Notes under the pieces: generated by a model
What the model was told of the DNA's origin: nothing
Database searches by the model: none
Seen by the model: the letters and a program-made list of their open reading frames with translations, nothing else
In this document: positions 1 through 7,802 of the stretch, piece by piece
How positions within the stretch are numbered: the stretch's first letter is position 1
How the letters are laid out: each line of letters begins with the position of its first letter
Assembly: GCF_003202405.1 (NCBI RefSeq)
Contig: NZ_QJHL01000002.1
Span: 558,001-622,000 of the forward strand
Length of the DNA stretch: 64,000 bases
Direction of reading: 5' to 3'
Source: Flavobacterium hydrophilum
Lineage (GTDB): Bacteria; Bacteroidota; Bacteroidia; Flavobacteriales; Flavobacteriaceae
Position numbers and translations under genes: made by a program

Positions 1-356
1 CTCTGGTTTTCGTACCAATTTATTTCTTTACCTTCTTTATGGTCTTCTTTGTAGTTTATAACCGATTCTTTTGAACCGTTTTTAAAGTAATAAATAAACT
101 CACCATCTTTTTTTAGAATGTCCCTGTCCAAGGTAGAACCAGTCATTTTCTTTCTTCCGTTTTTATAAAAGTCAGTAACAACGTAGCGGACGCTTTTTTG
201 CGAATAGTTTGTAATTACACGGGTATAACTGTAATTCTCGGAAGTGACTTCACGATTTAATGAGTCAAGAAAAATTTTCTTAGACATCACGTTAATTTGT
301 GCAAATAGATTAACTGAAAGGATGAAATGGAATAATATGAAAAGGCTTTTTTTCAT
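1..356 (-). CDS. MORN/YwqK-like secreted repeat protein, 3' end outside the window
   Basis: Reading the minus strand from the ATG at 356 gives an open frame that runs off the left edge, so the C-terminus is missing. The first 20 or so residues form a signal peptide (MKKSLFILF..., then ...LFAQ). The visible remainder has the repeating pattern of MORN/YwqK-type proteins: 'FYKNGRKKMTGS', then 'GEFIYYFKNGSKESVINYK', then 'GKEINWYEN'. Such repeats are common in secreted Bacteroidota proteins, and their function is generally unknown. No catalytic motif is visible in the 118 residues present. Identification as the YwqK/MORN type is by repeat pattern only. Confidence 0.7.
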   Translation of the reverse strand, partial: MKKSLFILFHFILSVNLFAQINVMSKKIFLDSLNREVTSENYSYTRVITNYSQKSVRYVVTDFYKNGRKKMTGSTLDRDILKKDGEFIYYFKNGSKESVINYKEDHKEGKEINWYENQ

Positions 357-389
357 TCAGATCTATTTTTTACATTAAAAATAGGACTT

Positions 390-845
390 CTAGAATAATT
401 TAGCAACTTCCTGATTTACAAATTCTAAAAATCGTTCGTCAGCTTCTGTAAACGGATCGATAACATGACTGTCAATATCAATTTGTCCAATGTTTATCCC
501 GTTTACAAATAAAGGTACAACAATTTCTGATTTTACTGTAAAACTGCAGGCAATATAATTGTCCTGAGCAGCAACATCCGGTACAACAAAATTGGCATTG
601 CTTTCAGCAACCTGACCACAAATTCCTTTTCCGAATGGAATAATGGTATGATCGGTTTCGGCACCTACATAAGGGCCTAAATGCAAAGTTTTATTCTCGT
701 GATTGGCAAAGTAAAAGCCGACCCAATTATAATATTCAACATTTTCGTTTAACAACTGGCAGATTGCCAATAATTTTTCGTCTCTGGTCGTATTTGCTTC
801 AGCTATAATAGTTGCTATTTTTGGCTGTAATTCCTGAAATGTCAT
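390..845 (-). CDS. msrC: GAF-domain free methionine-(R)-sulfoxide reductase (fRMsr type)
   Basis: This 151-aa protein is a single GAF domain, the usual length for fRMsr enzymes, which reduce free methionine-R-sulfoxide in the cytoplasm using cysteine thiols. The family-typical segments are present: NWVGFYF near residue 40, GKGICGQVA with Cys76, YIACS with Cys100 followed by SEIVVPL, and IGQIDIDS near 120. Cys76 and Cys100 match the two most conserved cysteines of the E. coli enzyme in sequence context. No third cysteine is seen in that region, so the disulfide relay may be simpler. It is monocistronic, with a candidate -7 element just upstream. It could also be annotated only as a GAF-domain protein. 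Confidence 0.8.
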   Translation of the reverse strand: MTFQELQPKIATIIAEANTTRDEKLLAICQLLNENVEYYNWVGFYFANHENKTLHLGPYVGAETDHTIIPFGKGICGQVAESNANFVVPDVAAQDNYIACSFTVKSEIVVPLFVNGINIGQIDIDSHVIDPFTEADERFLEFVNQEVAKLF

Positions 846-862
846 AATGTGAAAATTTTATA

Positions 863-870
863 CAAAAGTA
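863..870 (-). promoter_or_regulatory. Candidate -7 promoter element for the fRMsr gene
   Basis: On the minus strand the sequence reads TACTTTTG, matching the Bacteroidota -7 consensus TAnnTTTG, 17 bp before the ATG at 845. No well-spaced -33 TTG is obvious, so this is a consensus match only. Confidence 0.45.
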
Positions 871-916
871 TTTAAAGCTACACTCAAAAATTACATAAAT
901 TTGAAAAAAAATCCCC

Positions 917-1453
917 GTGAAGAAATATTTAGTACAATTTAAACCCTTCCTTATTTTTATAGGAACTTTTTTTGCCACTTATATTTTACTGGCCGTGATT
1001 TATAAAAGTTATCTGAATAGTTTTGAATCAAATGATGTTGACGAAATAACACGTGTTGTTGGTTATAATGTCGATTTCCTAATGCGTATATTTAATTCAG
1101 ATATTATCATTCAGAAAAGCATATCGGATCCATGGTTAGAGGTTTGGTATAATAAAACTTATGTTATTCGAATTGTAGAAGGGTGCAATGCTGTAAGTGT
1201 GATAATTTTATTTATTTCGTTTGTAATAGCTTTTTCCGGAAAATTTAAAACCACTTTATTGTTTATTTTATCAGGGACTCTTTTTATTTATATTCTAAAT
1301 GTAGTCAGAATTGCGTTATTGGCCATTTTGTTATTTCGTTATCCTGAAAAAGTGCACCTTTTGCACAGTGTTCTTTTTCCGTTGATTATCTATGGATTGG
1401 TTTTCGTTTTATGGGTTTTATGGGTGAATAAATTTTCAAAATATGCTAAATAA
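917..1453 (+). CDS. xrtF: Exosortase family protein XrtF
   Basis: This is a 178-aa polytopic membrane protein with the exosortase signature: EGCNAVS containing Cys90, NVVRI containing Arg131, and HLLHSVLFP containing His150. These form the Cys-Arg-His triad of the family. Exosortases are membrane transpeptidase-like proteases that process C-terminal sorting signals and hand proteins to the envelope. XrtF is the single-copy Flavobacteriia type and is usually paired with a small membrane protein, as here. The start is GTG at 917, since no ATG is in frame nearby. The gene overlaps the next one by 11 bp, which implies translational coupling. No obvious substrate gene carrying a sorting tail is adjacent. 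Confidence 0.88.
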   Translation: MKKYLVQFKPFLIFIGTFFATYILLAVIYKSYLNSFESNDVDEITRVVGYNVDFLMRIFNSDIIIQKSISDPWLEVWYNKTYVIRIVEGCNAVSVIILFISFVIAFSGKFKTTLLFILSGTLFIYILNVVRIALLAILLFRYPEKVHLLHSVLFPLIIYGLVFVLWVLWVNKFSKYAK

Positions 1454-1889
1454 ACTTTCCGAAAATAAGTTCAAAATCATAATAGCCATTTTGATTGTTT
1501 TGTGTCTGGGAATCGTTAGGGCTTTAGAAAATCAATTATTTTACGATCCATTTCAGGTTTATTTTGAATCAGATTTTAAAGAACTGCTGTTTCCTCATGT
1601 TGATCATTTTAAGCTTTTTACAGGACTTTTATTTCGCTACGTTTTAAATACGGTGTTGTCATTAATACTTATTTATGCTTTATTTAGAGATATTGAAATT
1701 TTGAAATTCAGTGCATTTTTGTATGTATTTTTTTTAGTAGTGCTTTTTGGGATGTTTTTTATAATCCTTGAATGTTTTCCTAATGCAAACTGGCTGCTTT
1801 TTTATGTAAGAAGATTTATCATTCAGCCCATATTTTTACTGTTATTTGTCCCCGCTTTTTATTATCAAGAGCAAAATCCCAAAAAATAA
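1443..1889 (+). CDS. Exosortase F system-associated membrane protein
   Basis: This 148-aa protein has about four hydrophobic segments (near residues 11-27, 58-78, 90-110 and 125-142) and no soluble domain. It overlaps xrtF by 11 bp. The position, size and topology match the membrane protein that accompanies XrtF throughout Flavobacteriia. Its role is not established; a part in substrate recognition or exosortase stability is only inference from the constant pairing. There is a charged N-terminus and no cleavable signal. Confidence 0.8.
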   Translation: MLNKLSENKFKIIIAILIVLCLGIVRALENQLFYDPFQVYFESDFKELLFPHVDHFKLFTGLLFRYVLNTVLSLILIYALFRDIEILKFSAFLYVFFLVVLFGMFFIILECFPNANWLLFYVRRFIIQPIFLLLFVPAFYYQEQNPKK

Positions 1890-1922
1890 CATTTTATTAG
1901 ATTTTTTTAAAGGCTTTTTAAA

Positions 1923-1930
1923 TACTTTTG
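1923..1930 (+). promoter_or_regulatory. -7 element immediately before the HYC_CC_PP gene
   Basis: TACTTTTG matches TAnnTTTG. It ends only 4 bp before the ATG at 1935, so a transcript from it would be leaderless or nearly so. No clear -33 TTG is present; the upstream region is T-rich. Confidence 0.5.
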
Positions 1931-1934
1931 CAGT

Positions 1935-2327
1935 ATGAATTTAAAGAAGTGCACAGGAGTATTTTTAGCGTTCCTTTTGTTGGTTTCCAACATAGGGTTT
2001 GCTTTTGATGTGCATTATTGTGGAGGAAAAATTGCTTCGGTTTCATTAAGTACTACAGTTTCTCCTGAAAAAAAATGTTGTGGGGATAAAGAAAAAAAAT
2101 CTTCCTGCTGCAAAGATAAGGTAGTTAAATTTGAAAAAAAATCAGATGATGCCACCTTTAAAATTTTCTTCTTTCAGTTTGCATTTCCGGCAATAGTTCA
2201 GGAATACAAACCCATTGCTTTTTTGTCTGTTCCGAATTTTAAAAGCAATCAGATCATTTCGTATTATGCTGATGCAAATGCGCCCCCCTTATTCAAATTA
2301 TACAATCAATACATTTTTTATTCCTGA
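1935..2327 (+). CDS. HYC_CC_PP family secreted protein, probably metal-related
   Basis: This 130-aa protein begins with a signal peptide (about residues 1-24). The mature part shows the three hallmarks that give the family its name: 'HYCGGK' near residue 28, paired cysteines 'KCCGDK' and 'SSCCKDK' near 48-61, and 'NAPPLF' near the C-terminus. The Cys/His content suggests metal-ion contact in the periplasm, but no function has been assigned to the family. It sits directly upstream of a TonB-dependent receptor that also carries a Cys-Cys pair, followed by a secreted HMA protein. This context supports a role in transition-metal (possibly copper) handling. That role is inference. Confidence 0.8.
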   Translation: MNLKKCTGVFLAFLLLVSNIGFAFDVHYCGGKIASVSLSTTVSPEKKCCGDKEKKSSCCKDKVVKFEKKSDDATFKIFFFQFAFPAIVQEYKPIAFLSVPNFKSNQIISYYADANAPPLFKLYNQYIFYS

Positions 2328-2441
2328 TTTTAATGTTTAGAATCAAGCCATCTTTTGAGGCCTGTAATCTGCTGTTTTATTATTTCTTAATTTATTGAGA
2401 ATCTTTAAAACAGAAATTTCTAAATAATTAAAATCTTTTTT

Positions 2442-4448
2442 ATGCAAAAAAATATCATGCTTTTTATGGTGTTTTTGCTTTCTGTTTCTGCATTTTCGCA
2501 AGAAGATTTAGAGGAAGTAAAAGTTACCAAAAAGCAAAAAGGACTTAAAAAATCCTATACGCTTACTGCTAATACAACTGTTATTACCAGCAAGGAATTA
2601 CTAAAAGCGGCTTGTTGTAATCTTGCCGAAAGTTTCGAAACAAACCCATCAATCGACGTCAATTTTTCTGATGCGTTAACGGGAACCAAACAAATAAAAA
2701 TGTTAGGTTTGACCAGTCCGTACTTAATGATTACCGAAGAAAATATACCTTCGGTACGCGGTGCTTCTCAGGCTTATGGCTTATCTTTTACACCGGGAAC
2801 CTGGATTGAAAGTGTTCAGATAACTAAAGGTGCAGGAAGTGTAATTAACGGATATGAAAGTATTTCGGGGCAAATTAATACAGAGCTTTTAAAACCTTTA
2901 AGCGACATTCCTTTTTTCCTGAATGCTTATGGTTCTACCGATGCCCGTTTTGAACTGAATACCCATTTCAATAAAAAAATATCTGATAAATGGGCTACAA
3001 GTCTGTTTGTTCATGGCAATACGCGTGTAGCGAAAAACGACATGAACGATGACGGATTTTTGGACAATCCATTGGGGAAACAAATCAATGTTTTGAACCG
3101 TTATCAATATTATAATCCGGAAAGCGGTTTGGTTAGTTTTATCAATTTTAGATATATGAATGATAAAAAACAAACCGGAGAAGTTGATTTTGATAAAGAT
3201 CGCGATCGGGGAACCACAAATCACTGGGGTTCAGAAATCAATACAGAACGTTTTGATGTATCGACAAAAATTGGTTACGTTTTTAAAGACATGCCTTATC
3301 AAAGTATCGGTTTTCAAAATGCTTTTAATAGTCATAAGCAAGATTCTTACTTCGGTTTAAATCAATACGATATTAAGCAGAATAGTTTTTATTCGAATTT
3401 AATTTTCAATTCGATTATCAGCAATACGATGCATAAATTCACAACCGGTCTGAATTTTACTTACGATGAGTATCAGGAATTTGTGAATGTAAATGATTAT
3501 AGCAGAATTGATAATTCGGTTGGAGCATTTTTCGAATATACCTATGATAATACAGATAATTTTAGTTTGATTTTAGGCGGAAGAGTTGACAATCACAATA
3601 GATTAGGTTTATTTGTAACACCTCGTCTGCATATGCGTTACAATCCGTGGAAAGACGGAGTAATTCGTTTTTCTGCCGGCAGAGGAAAACGTTCTGCTAA
3701 TATTTTTGCAGAAAATCAACAACTTTTTGCAAGTTCCAGAACTTTCTCAATTTTGGATAATAGCGGAAAAATTTATGGTCTGAATGCAGAAATTGCATGG
3801 AATTACGGAGTAAGTTTTTCTCAGAAATTCAAACTTTTCAATAAAAATGCTGAAGCAGGTTTTGATATCTACAGAACCGATTTTCAAAATCAGGCGGTTG
3901 TGGATCTGATGCAAAGCCCCCAGGAAGTTTTATTTTATAATTTGAAAGGAAACTCATTCGCAAATAGTTTGCAGGTAGAATTTAATTATGAGTTAATTCA
4001 TAATCTGAATTTGAGAACAGCTTATAAATATTACGACATTCAAACCGATTATTTAAGAGGCACTTTTCAGCGTCCGTTGCAGGCAAAACATCGTTTTTTA
4101 GGCAATCTGGAATATGAAACTCCTGTAAATGATGATAAACAATGGAAATTTGATTACACCTTTAACTGGTCAGGAAAACAACAATTGCCATATACTGCAT
4201 CAAATCCTGCCGCAGATCAGTTTTCTGATTTTTCACCCGCTTATGCAGTAATGAATGCTCAGATAACCCGTGTTTTTTCTTCGGTATTTGAAGTTTATAT
4301 TGGAGGTGAGAACATTGGAAATTACAAACAGGAAAAAGCAATTTTAGGTGCAGATAATCCATTTGGTCCTAATTTTGATGCTTCTATAGCATACGCGCCA
4401 ATTTTTGGACAAATGTATTATGCAGGATTACGATTTAAAATAAAATAA
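2442..4448 (+). CDS. TonB-dependent outer-membrane receptor (metal-associated type)
   Basis: This 668-aa protein has a signal peptide (residues 1-19, ending FSQ). A TonB-box-like segment, EDLEEVKVTKKQKG, follows, then a plug domain to about residue 170 and a long beta-barrel ending in the aromatic/basic motif YYAGLRFKIK. It lacks the N-terminal carboxypeptidase-like domain seen in many Bacteroidota receptors. The plug contains 'KAACCNLAESFETNPS', a vicinal cysteine pair. The gene lies 114 bp after the HYC_CC_PP gene and is followed 51 bp later by an HMA-domain gene, suggesting a transport operon. The substrate is not determined by sequence; a metal or metal chelate is the best guess from the neighbours. 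Confidence 0.85.
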   Translation: MQKNIMLFMVFLLSVSAFSQEDLEEVKVTKKQKGLKKSYTLTANTTVITSKELLKAACCNLAESFETNPSIDVNFSDALTGTKQIKMLGLTSPYLMITEENIPSVRGASQAYGLSFTPGTWIESVQITKGAGSVINGYESISGQINTELLKPLSDIPFFLNAYGSTDARFELNTHFNKKISDKWATSLFVHGNTRVAKNDMNDDGFLDNPLGKQINVLNRYQYYNPESGLVSFINFRYMNDKKQTGEVDFDKDRDRGTTNHWGSEINTERFDVSTKIGYVFKDMPYQSIGFQNAFNSHKQDSYFGLNQYDIKQNSFYSNLIFNSIISNTMHKFTTGLNFTYDEYQEFVNVNDYSRIDNSVGAFFEYTYDNTDNFSLILGGRVDNHNRLGLFVTPRLHMRYNPWKDGVIRFSAGRGKRSANIFAENQQLFASSRTFSILDNSGKIYGLNAEIAWNYGVSFSQKFKLFNKNAEAGFDIYRTDFQNQAVVDLMQSPQEVLFYNLKGNSFANSLQVEFNYELIHNLNLRTAYKYYDIQTDYLRGTFQRPLQAKHRFLGNLEYETPVNDDKQWKFDYTFNWSGKQQLPYTASNPAADQFSDFSPAYAVMNAQITRVFSSVFEVYIGGENIGNYKQEKAILGADNPFGPNFDASIAYAPIFGQMYYAGLRFKIK

Positions 4449-4499
4449 ATGCAATGTCAATTTCAAAAAACAATTTTAATAACAATAAATAATAAAAAG

Positions 4500-4841
4500 A
4501 TGAACAAGATAATTTTAATAGCATTGATAACTTTTTTAGGATTTTCGGCTCAGGCTCAAACTAAAAAAAATAAGAATTTGAAATACACTACAGAGGTAAA
4601 CGGAAATTGCGAACAATGTAAAAAACGTATTGAAAAAGCAGCTTTTAGTGTTCCGGGTGTAAAGACCGCAAACTGGGATATTAGTTCTCATCAGCTTACG
4701 GTTATTTTAAATGAAGAAAAATCATCAACGGCTGATTTAAATAAAGCTGTTGCAAAGGTTGGTCATGATACCAAAGAAGTAAAAGCAACTCAGGCAGATT
4801 ATGATAATCTGCATACTTGCTGTAAGTATGAAAGAGAATAA
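4500..4841 (+). CDS. Secreted heavy-metal-associated (HMA) domain protein
   Basis: From the ATG at 4500 the product is 113 aa. It has a signal peptide (MNKIILIALI...SAQAQ) and one HMA ferredoxin-like domain. The metal-binding loop reads NGNCEQCKKRIE, i.e. CxxC, and a further 'HTCCKY' cysteine pair sits near the C-terminus. An upstream in-frame ATG at 4449 would abut the receptor stop codon, but it adds 17 residues before the signal peptide, so the 4500 start is preferred. HMA domains bind soft metals such as Cu(I). A secreted one beside a TonB receptor and a HYC_CC_PP protein fits a periplasmic metallochaperone role, inferred from context. A strong terminator follows. Confidence 0.82.
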   Translation: MNKIILIALITFLGFSAQAQTKKNKNLKYTTEVNGNCEQCKKRIEKAAFSVPGVKTANWDISSHQLTVILNEEKSSTADLNKAVAKVGHDTKEVKATQADYDNLHTCCKYERE

Positions 4842-4846
4842 TTAAG

Positions 4847-4878
4847 AAGCCCGGACTTAAAAAAGCCCGGGCTTTTTT
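4847..4878 (+). terminator. Intrinsic terminator after the HMA gene
   Basis: An 8-bp perfect stem (AAGCCCGG at 4847-4854 with CCGGGCTT at 4867-4874) is followed by a T-run. It lies 5 bp after the HMA stop codon and closes the metal-related gene set. Confidence 0.85.
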
Positions 4879-4978
4879 AATAGTTAATTTATCTTTAAAA
4901 TACCGTATTTTATTGTGGTTAAACTAAATTATTGTTACTTTCACGCCCTATATAATTTCAATGATAAACCAATAGCAT

Positions 4979-5659
4979 ATGAATAATTTTGACTGGACGC
5001 AATTAATAAATCCTGAGTTTTATATTAACTTAAGCATAGGCGGAGTTCAGATAGGTTTGTATATTGTATTATTTATTGTTTTTGCAGAAACTGGACTTTT
5101 TGCCGGCTTCTTCCTGCCTGGTGACAGCTTGCTGTTTTTAGCAGGAATTTACAGCGGGGAGCTCATCGAGAACATGGTTTTTATCCCAAGTGATTTTCTA
5201 AATGTCTTATTATTGTCATTTTTGGTTGCCGTCATGGGGGTTTTAGGAAATATGACCGGTTATTGGTTTGGAGCCAAAAGCGGTTATTATTTATTTAAAA
5301 AAGAAGATAGCTTTTGGTTTAAAAAGAAATACCTCTTACAATCGAAGGATTTCTTCGAAAAGTATGGAGGTAAGGCTATAATTTATGCAAGGTTTTTACC
5401 AATTTTCAGAACATTTGCTCCAATCATTGCGGGAATAGTTTCTATGGATAAAAAGAAGTTTATGTTCTATAATATTTTGAGCTCTTTTTTATGGTCTTTT
5501 ATATTAATTTTTGCAGGTCATTATTTATATGGAGTATTCTTGAAACAAGGAATTGACCTGAAACATCACATTGAATACATTATTATTATCATTGTACTAA
5601 TTTCTACATTCCCTGTTTTATTGAAACTTTTGAAGAAAAGACCAATTGAGAAAATCTAA
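4979..5659 (+). CDS. DedA family membrane protein (VTT/SNARE-associated domain)
   Basis: This 226-aa integral membrane protein is of usual DedA length. Family motifs are visible: 'GFFLPGDSLLFLAG' near residue 45, and 'ARFLPIFRTFAPIIAGIV' near 138, which contains the conserved Arg and Pro residues. A re-entrant-helix pattern and a C-terminal hydrophobic segment (near 195-212) complete the fold. DedA proteins are now linked to lipid flipping (undecaprenyl phosphate or phospholipids) and envelope homeostasis; the substrate here is unknown. The gene stands alone, transcribed toward the convergent DUF937 gene. Confidence 0.88.
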   Translation: MNNFDWTQLINPEFYINLSIGGVQIGLYIVLFIVFAETGLFAGFFLPGDSLLFLAGIYSGELIENMVFIPSDFLNVLLLSFLVAVMGVLGNMTGYWFGAKSGYYLFKKEDSFWFKKKYLLQSKDFFEKYGGKAIIYARFLPIFRTFAPIIAGIVSMDKKKFMFYNILSSFLWSFILIFAGHYLYGVFLKQGIDLKHHIEYIIIIIVLISTFPVLLKLLKKRPIEKI

Positions 5660-5676
5660 TTTTTAATTTATAAAAA

Positions 5677-6264
5677 TTAGATATTTCCAAAAAGATTAAA
5701 AATAGATCTTGCAAAACGTGAATTATTTTTTTCTTCAACTGTTTCGTAACAAGAGAAGCCTAAAATAATTTTAATTCCAGGAGGAATGCTGTTTAAGATA
5801 TCTCTTTTTTGTTCATCCAAAAGCAATTTTAAACTTGAAGTTACTTCTGCATTATACTTTAAATAAGAAATAATAAGTAAAGTAGAAAAGTTTAAAACCT
5901 CACGTGCTGTTTCGCTTTTGATACCAACTTCATTAGAAATCATTTCGGTAATTCTGGCTTTTTTACTAGTGAAGATCTGCTCTAAAAATTGATTTCCTTC
6001 TAATTTGTAGTTGTCATCCACAGATAAAATCCGGGAAGAAGCAAAATCAACTTCTTTGTAAAATACTGAGTCTTCGACAAGCTCGGTCATTTCTTCTAAT
6101 GGTTTCTCATCAAAATTGTTATAGCATCCCATCAAAACAGTCCCTAACGAAACGTCGATAGCCTTAATTAATAAGGCATCATTTTCGAAATAAAATTTGT
6201 TCAGCTTGGAGATAACATTGGAAGAGATAAAACGGCGTAGTTCAATTTGTAGATTTGGGGTCAT
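5677..6264 (-). CDS. DUF937 domain-containing protein
   Basis: This is a 195-aa soluble protein with no signal peptide or membrane segment. The N-terminal half fits the DUF937 (YidB-like) pattern: 'RRFISSNVISKLNKFYFENDALLIKAIDVSLGTVLMG'. This helical domain has no known activity. The C-terminal part is helical ('KARITEMISNEVGIKSETAREVLNFS') and ends with a basic/aromatic tail. It is transcribed alone, convergent with the DedA gene 17 bp away. The family call is from pattern memory. Confidence 0.7.
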   Translation of the reverse strand: MTPNLQIELRRFISSNVISKLNKFYFENDALLIKAIDVSLGTVLMGCYNNFDEKPLEEMTELVEDSVFYKEVDFASSRILSVDDNYKLEGNQFLEQIFTSKKARITEMISNEVGIKSETAREVLNFSTLLIISYLKYNAEVTSSLKLLLDEQKRDILNSIPPGIKIILGFSCYETVEEKNNSRFARSIFNLFGNI

Positions 6265-6544
6265 AATTGTATACTGGATTAATTAATATTTTGCTGTCAA
6301 TGAACGATTAAATGTGGTATTTTATCGTTTATAGTGATAAAAATATAAAATAAATTAACATATCCAAAAAATAAGTTAAATATTTTGTTTTATCTTTTTT
6401 GCAATTTATTCAACAAAAATGAATATTATCAATAAATATCATACTTAGTTATCAAAATAAAGTAATAATTACTTAAAAATAATTTTAAATTTTTATTTCA
6501 TAGGTTTTAAAATATAGGAAAAAACTTAAATGTAATTTGTACAG
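6265..6544. other. AT-rich gene-free stretch (280 bp)
   Basis: This very AT-rich spacer lies upstream of the DUF937 gene and downstream of the DUF456 gene, both on the minus strand. I find no ORF above about 10 codons, no strong hairpin and no RNA gene. It probably holds the DUF937 promoter. Confidence 0.6.
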
Positions 6545-7045
6545 TTAAAATAATAAAATTCTATTTTGCCAGATTATAGTAAGAAATACGCCCAAATAAA
6601 TAATACATATTAAAAAATTAATAAAACCAGAAGCTAAAAAGCCTATTAATGATCCTGTTGCTGCTTTAAACGCTCTTTTGTGATCTTTTGAATCATATAG
6701 CATTTCACCTATAAAAGCTCCTGCAAATGGGCCTATAATTACTCCAAAAGGTATAGGAGCGAGAATACCAATTATCAAACCAATATTAGTTCCCCAGATC
6801 CCGTAACTGCTGCCGCCAAAACGTTTAGTTCCTTTAGCCGGGATAGTGTAATCTAAAATCGTGATAATAATCATAATTAAAAAAGTGATACCTAAAACCC
6901 AGTAATTATTTTCGACTGCTTTTGTTAAATACAGCAACAACAATCCAACCCAACAACTGGATAGACCTGGTAAAACAGGTAAAAAACTCCCTATGATTCC
7001 TATGATCATGCATATAAAACCAAGTAAAATCAATATCAAATCCAT
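6545..7045 (-). CDS. DUF456 domain-containing membrane protein
   Basis: From the ATG at 7045 the protein is 166 aa, beginning MDLILILLGFICMIIGIIGSF with the conserved 'FLPVLPG' turn. The frame is open for another 40 codons upstream, but that extension has an atypical hydrophobic/basic composition and precedes the family start, so the shorter form is chosen. The core shows the family pattern: glycine-rich membrane segments, 'DYTIPAKGTKRFGGSSYGIWG', and 'IIGPFAGAFIGEML' like a small glycine-zipper repeat. No function is known for DUF456 proteins. The gene is divergent from the lipoprotein gene at 7213. Confidence 0.85.
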   Translation of the reverse strand: MDLILILLGFICMIIGIIGSFLPVLPGLSSCWVGLLLLYLTKAVENNYWVLGITFLIMIIITILDYTIPAKGTKRFGGSSYGIWGTNIGLIIGILAPIPFGVIIGPFAGAFIGEMLYDSKDHKRAFKAATGSLIGFLASGFINFLICIIYLGVFLTIIWQNRILLF

Positions 7046-7212
7046 AAAATATAATCTTTTTAATTTTCCATTAATAAAAAGTGCCGTTAATAAAAGTAAT
7101 AAAAAATGATTCAAAAGCTTTTTAGACAAAAACAAAAAATTGACTTTTATTACAAAGCTTCCCAAAAAAATAATCGTATTTTTACATTATTAGTTCAATC
7201 AACATCAGAATC

Positions 7213-7698
7213 TTGAAGCGGTTTTTCCTTTTTTTCCTTTTTTTAGTTTTCAGCTCTTGTCAATATTTTGAGAAGCAGGTACCCTCTGAAAAAGAATTAC
7301 TTCAAAAAGAATTAAAATCAATCAACTGGAAAGAAGTGGATGAATACCCATCTGTTTTAGATTGCGAGAAAATCAACGATAAAAAACAACGCCAGCAATG
7401 TTTTTTCGAAATCATGTCACAACTTATTCAGGAAAAGTTAGACATAGATACATTATCAATTTTGTACCCCGAATTAGATACCATAGAAGTCAAAGTAACC
7501 ATTTTTCCTAACGCTACCCTGAAATTTGAACCACAATTTCCGAAAGATTCAGCAACTTATGATACTATAAAAATGGATAGTATACTTCGTGCACGATTGA
7601 TAGATTTTCCAAAAGTAAATCCGGCTATTAAACGCGGAATTCCGGTAAAATCACAATTTATTTTGCCCGTAATTCTTAAGGAAAAAAATAATAAATAA
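7213..7698 (+). CDS. Small lipoprotein, TonB-C-like tail, unknown function
   Basis: The start is TTG at 7213, giving a 161-aa protein with a lipoprotein signal peptide (MKRFFLFFLFLVFSSC, lipidated Cys16). The mature part is mostly charged with two further cysteines (near residues 50 and 62) that may pair. The last 30 residues, '...FPKVNPAIKRGIPVKSQFILPVIL', resemble the end of TonB C-terminal domains, where a short strand follows an R-G-x-P-V turn. I do not recognise the full protein. The TonB-like reading is inference from that tail only. Confidence 0.6.
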   Translation: MKRFFLFFLFLVFSSCQYFEKQVPSEKELLQKELKSINWKEVDEYPSVLDCEKINDKKQRQQCFFEIMSQLIQEKLDIDTLSILYPELDTIEVKVTIFPNATLKFEPQFPKDSATYDTIKMDSILRARLIDFPKVNPAIKRGIPVKSQFILPVILKEKNNK

Positions 7699-7710
7699 GA
7701 TAAGAAGCAA

Positions 7711-7790
7711 TTCCTGCTGTCCGCTGTATCTTTTTGTTTTTAAAGGAAAAACAAAAAGGATGCCGCTCCCATCAGGGCTAGGGCATCGGA
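7711..7790. repeat. Intergenic element with 12-bp perfect hairpin
   Basis: Between two convergent genes lies a perfect inverted repeat, CTTTTTGTTTTT (7730-7741) and AAAAACAAAAAG (7747-7758), with a 5-nt loop. It is flanked by GC-richer arms containing 'GTCCGCTG' and 'TGCCGCTCCCATCAGGGC'. The arms look unlike the AT-rich surroundings. From memory this resembles an intergenic repeat scattered in Flavobacterium genomes, often at gene ends. The A/T hairpin could act as a bidirectional terminator for both neighbours. Confidence 0.6.
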
Positions 7791-7802
7791 TTCCAAATAA
7801 AG

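Noticed and set aside
2898..3224. 108-codon open frame on the minus strand inside the TonB receptor gene
   Set aside because: It is antisense to a clear receptor with family motifs, has no recognisable product, and its composition reflects the opposite coding strand.
4449..4499. Upstream start for the HMA protein at 4449
   Set aside because: The extra 17 residues precede a clear signal peptide. The ATG at 4500 follows an A-rich stretch suited to initiation in this phylum.
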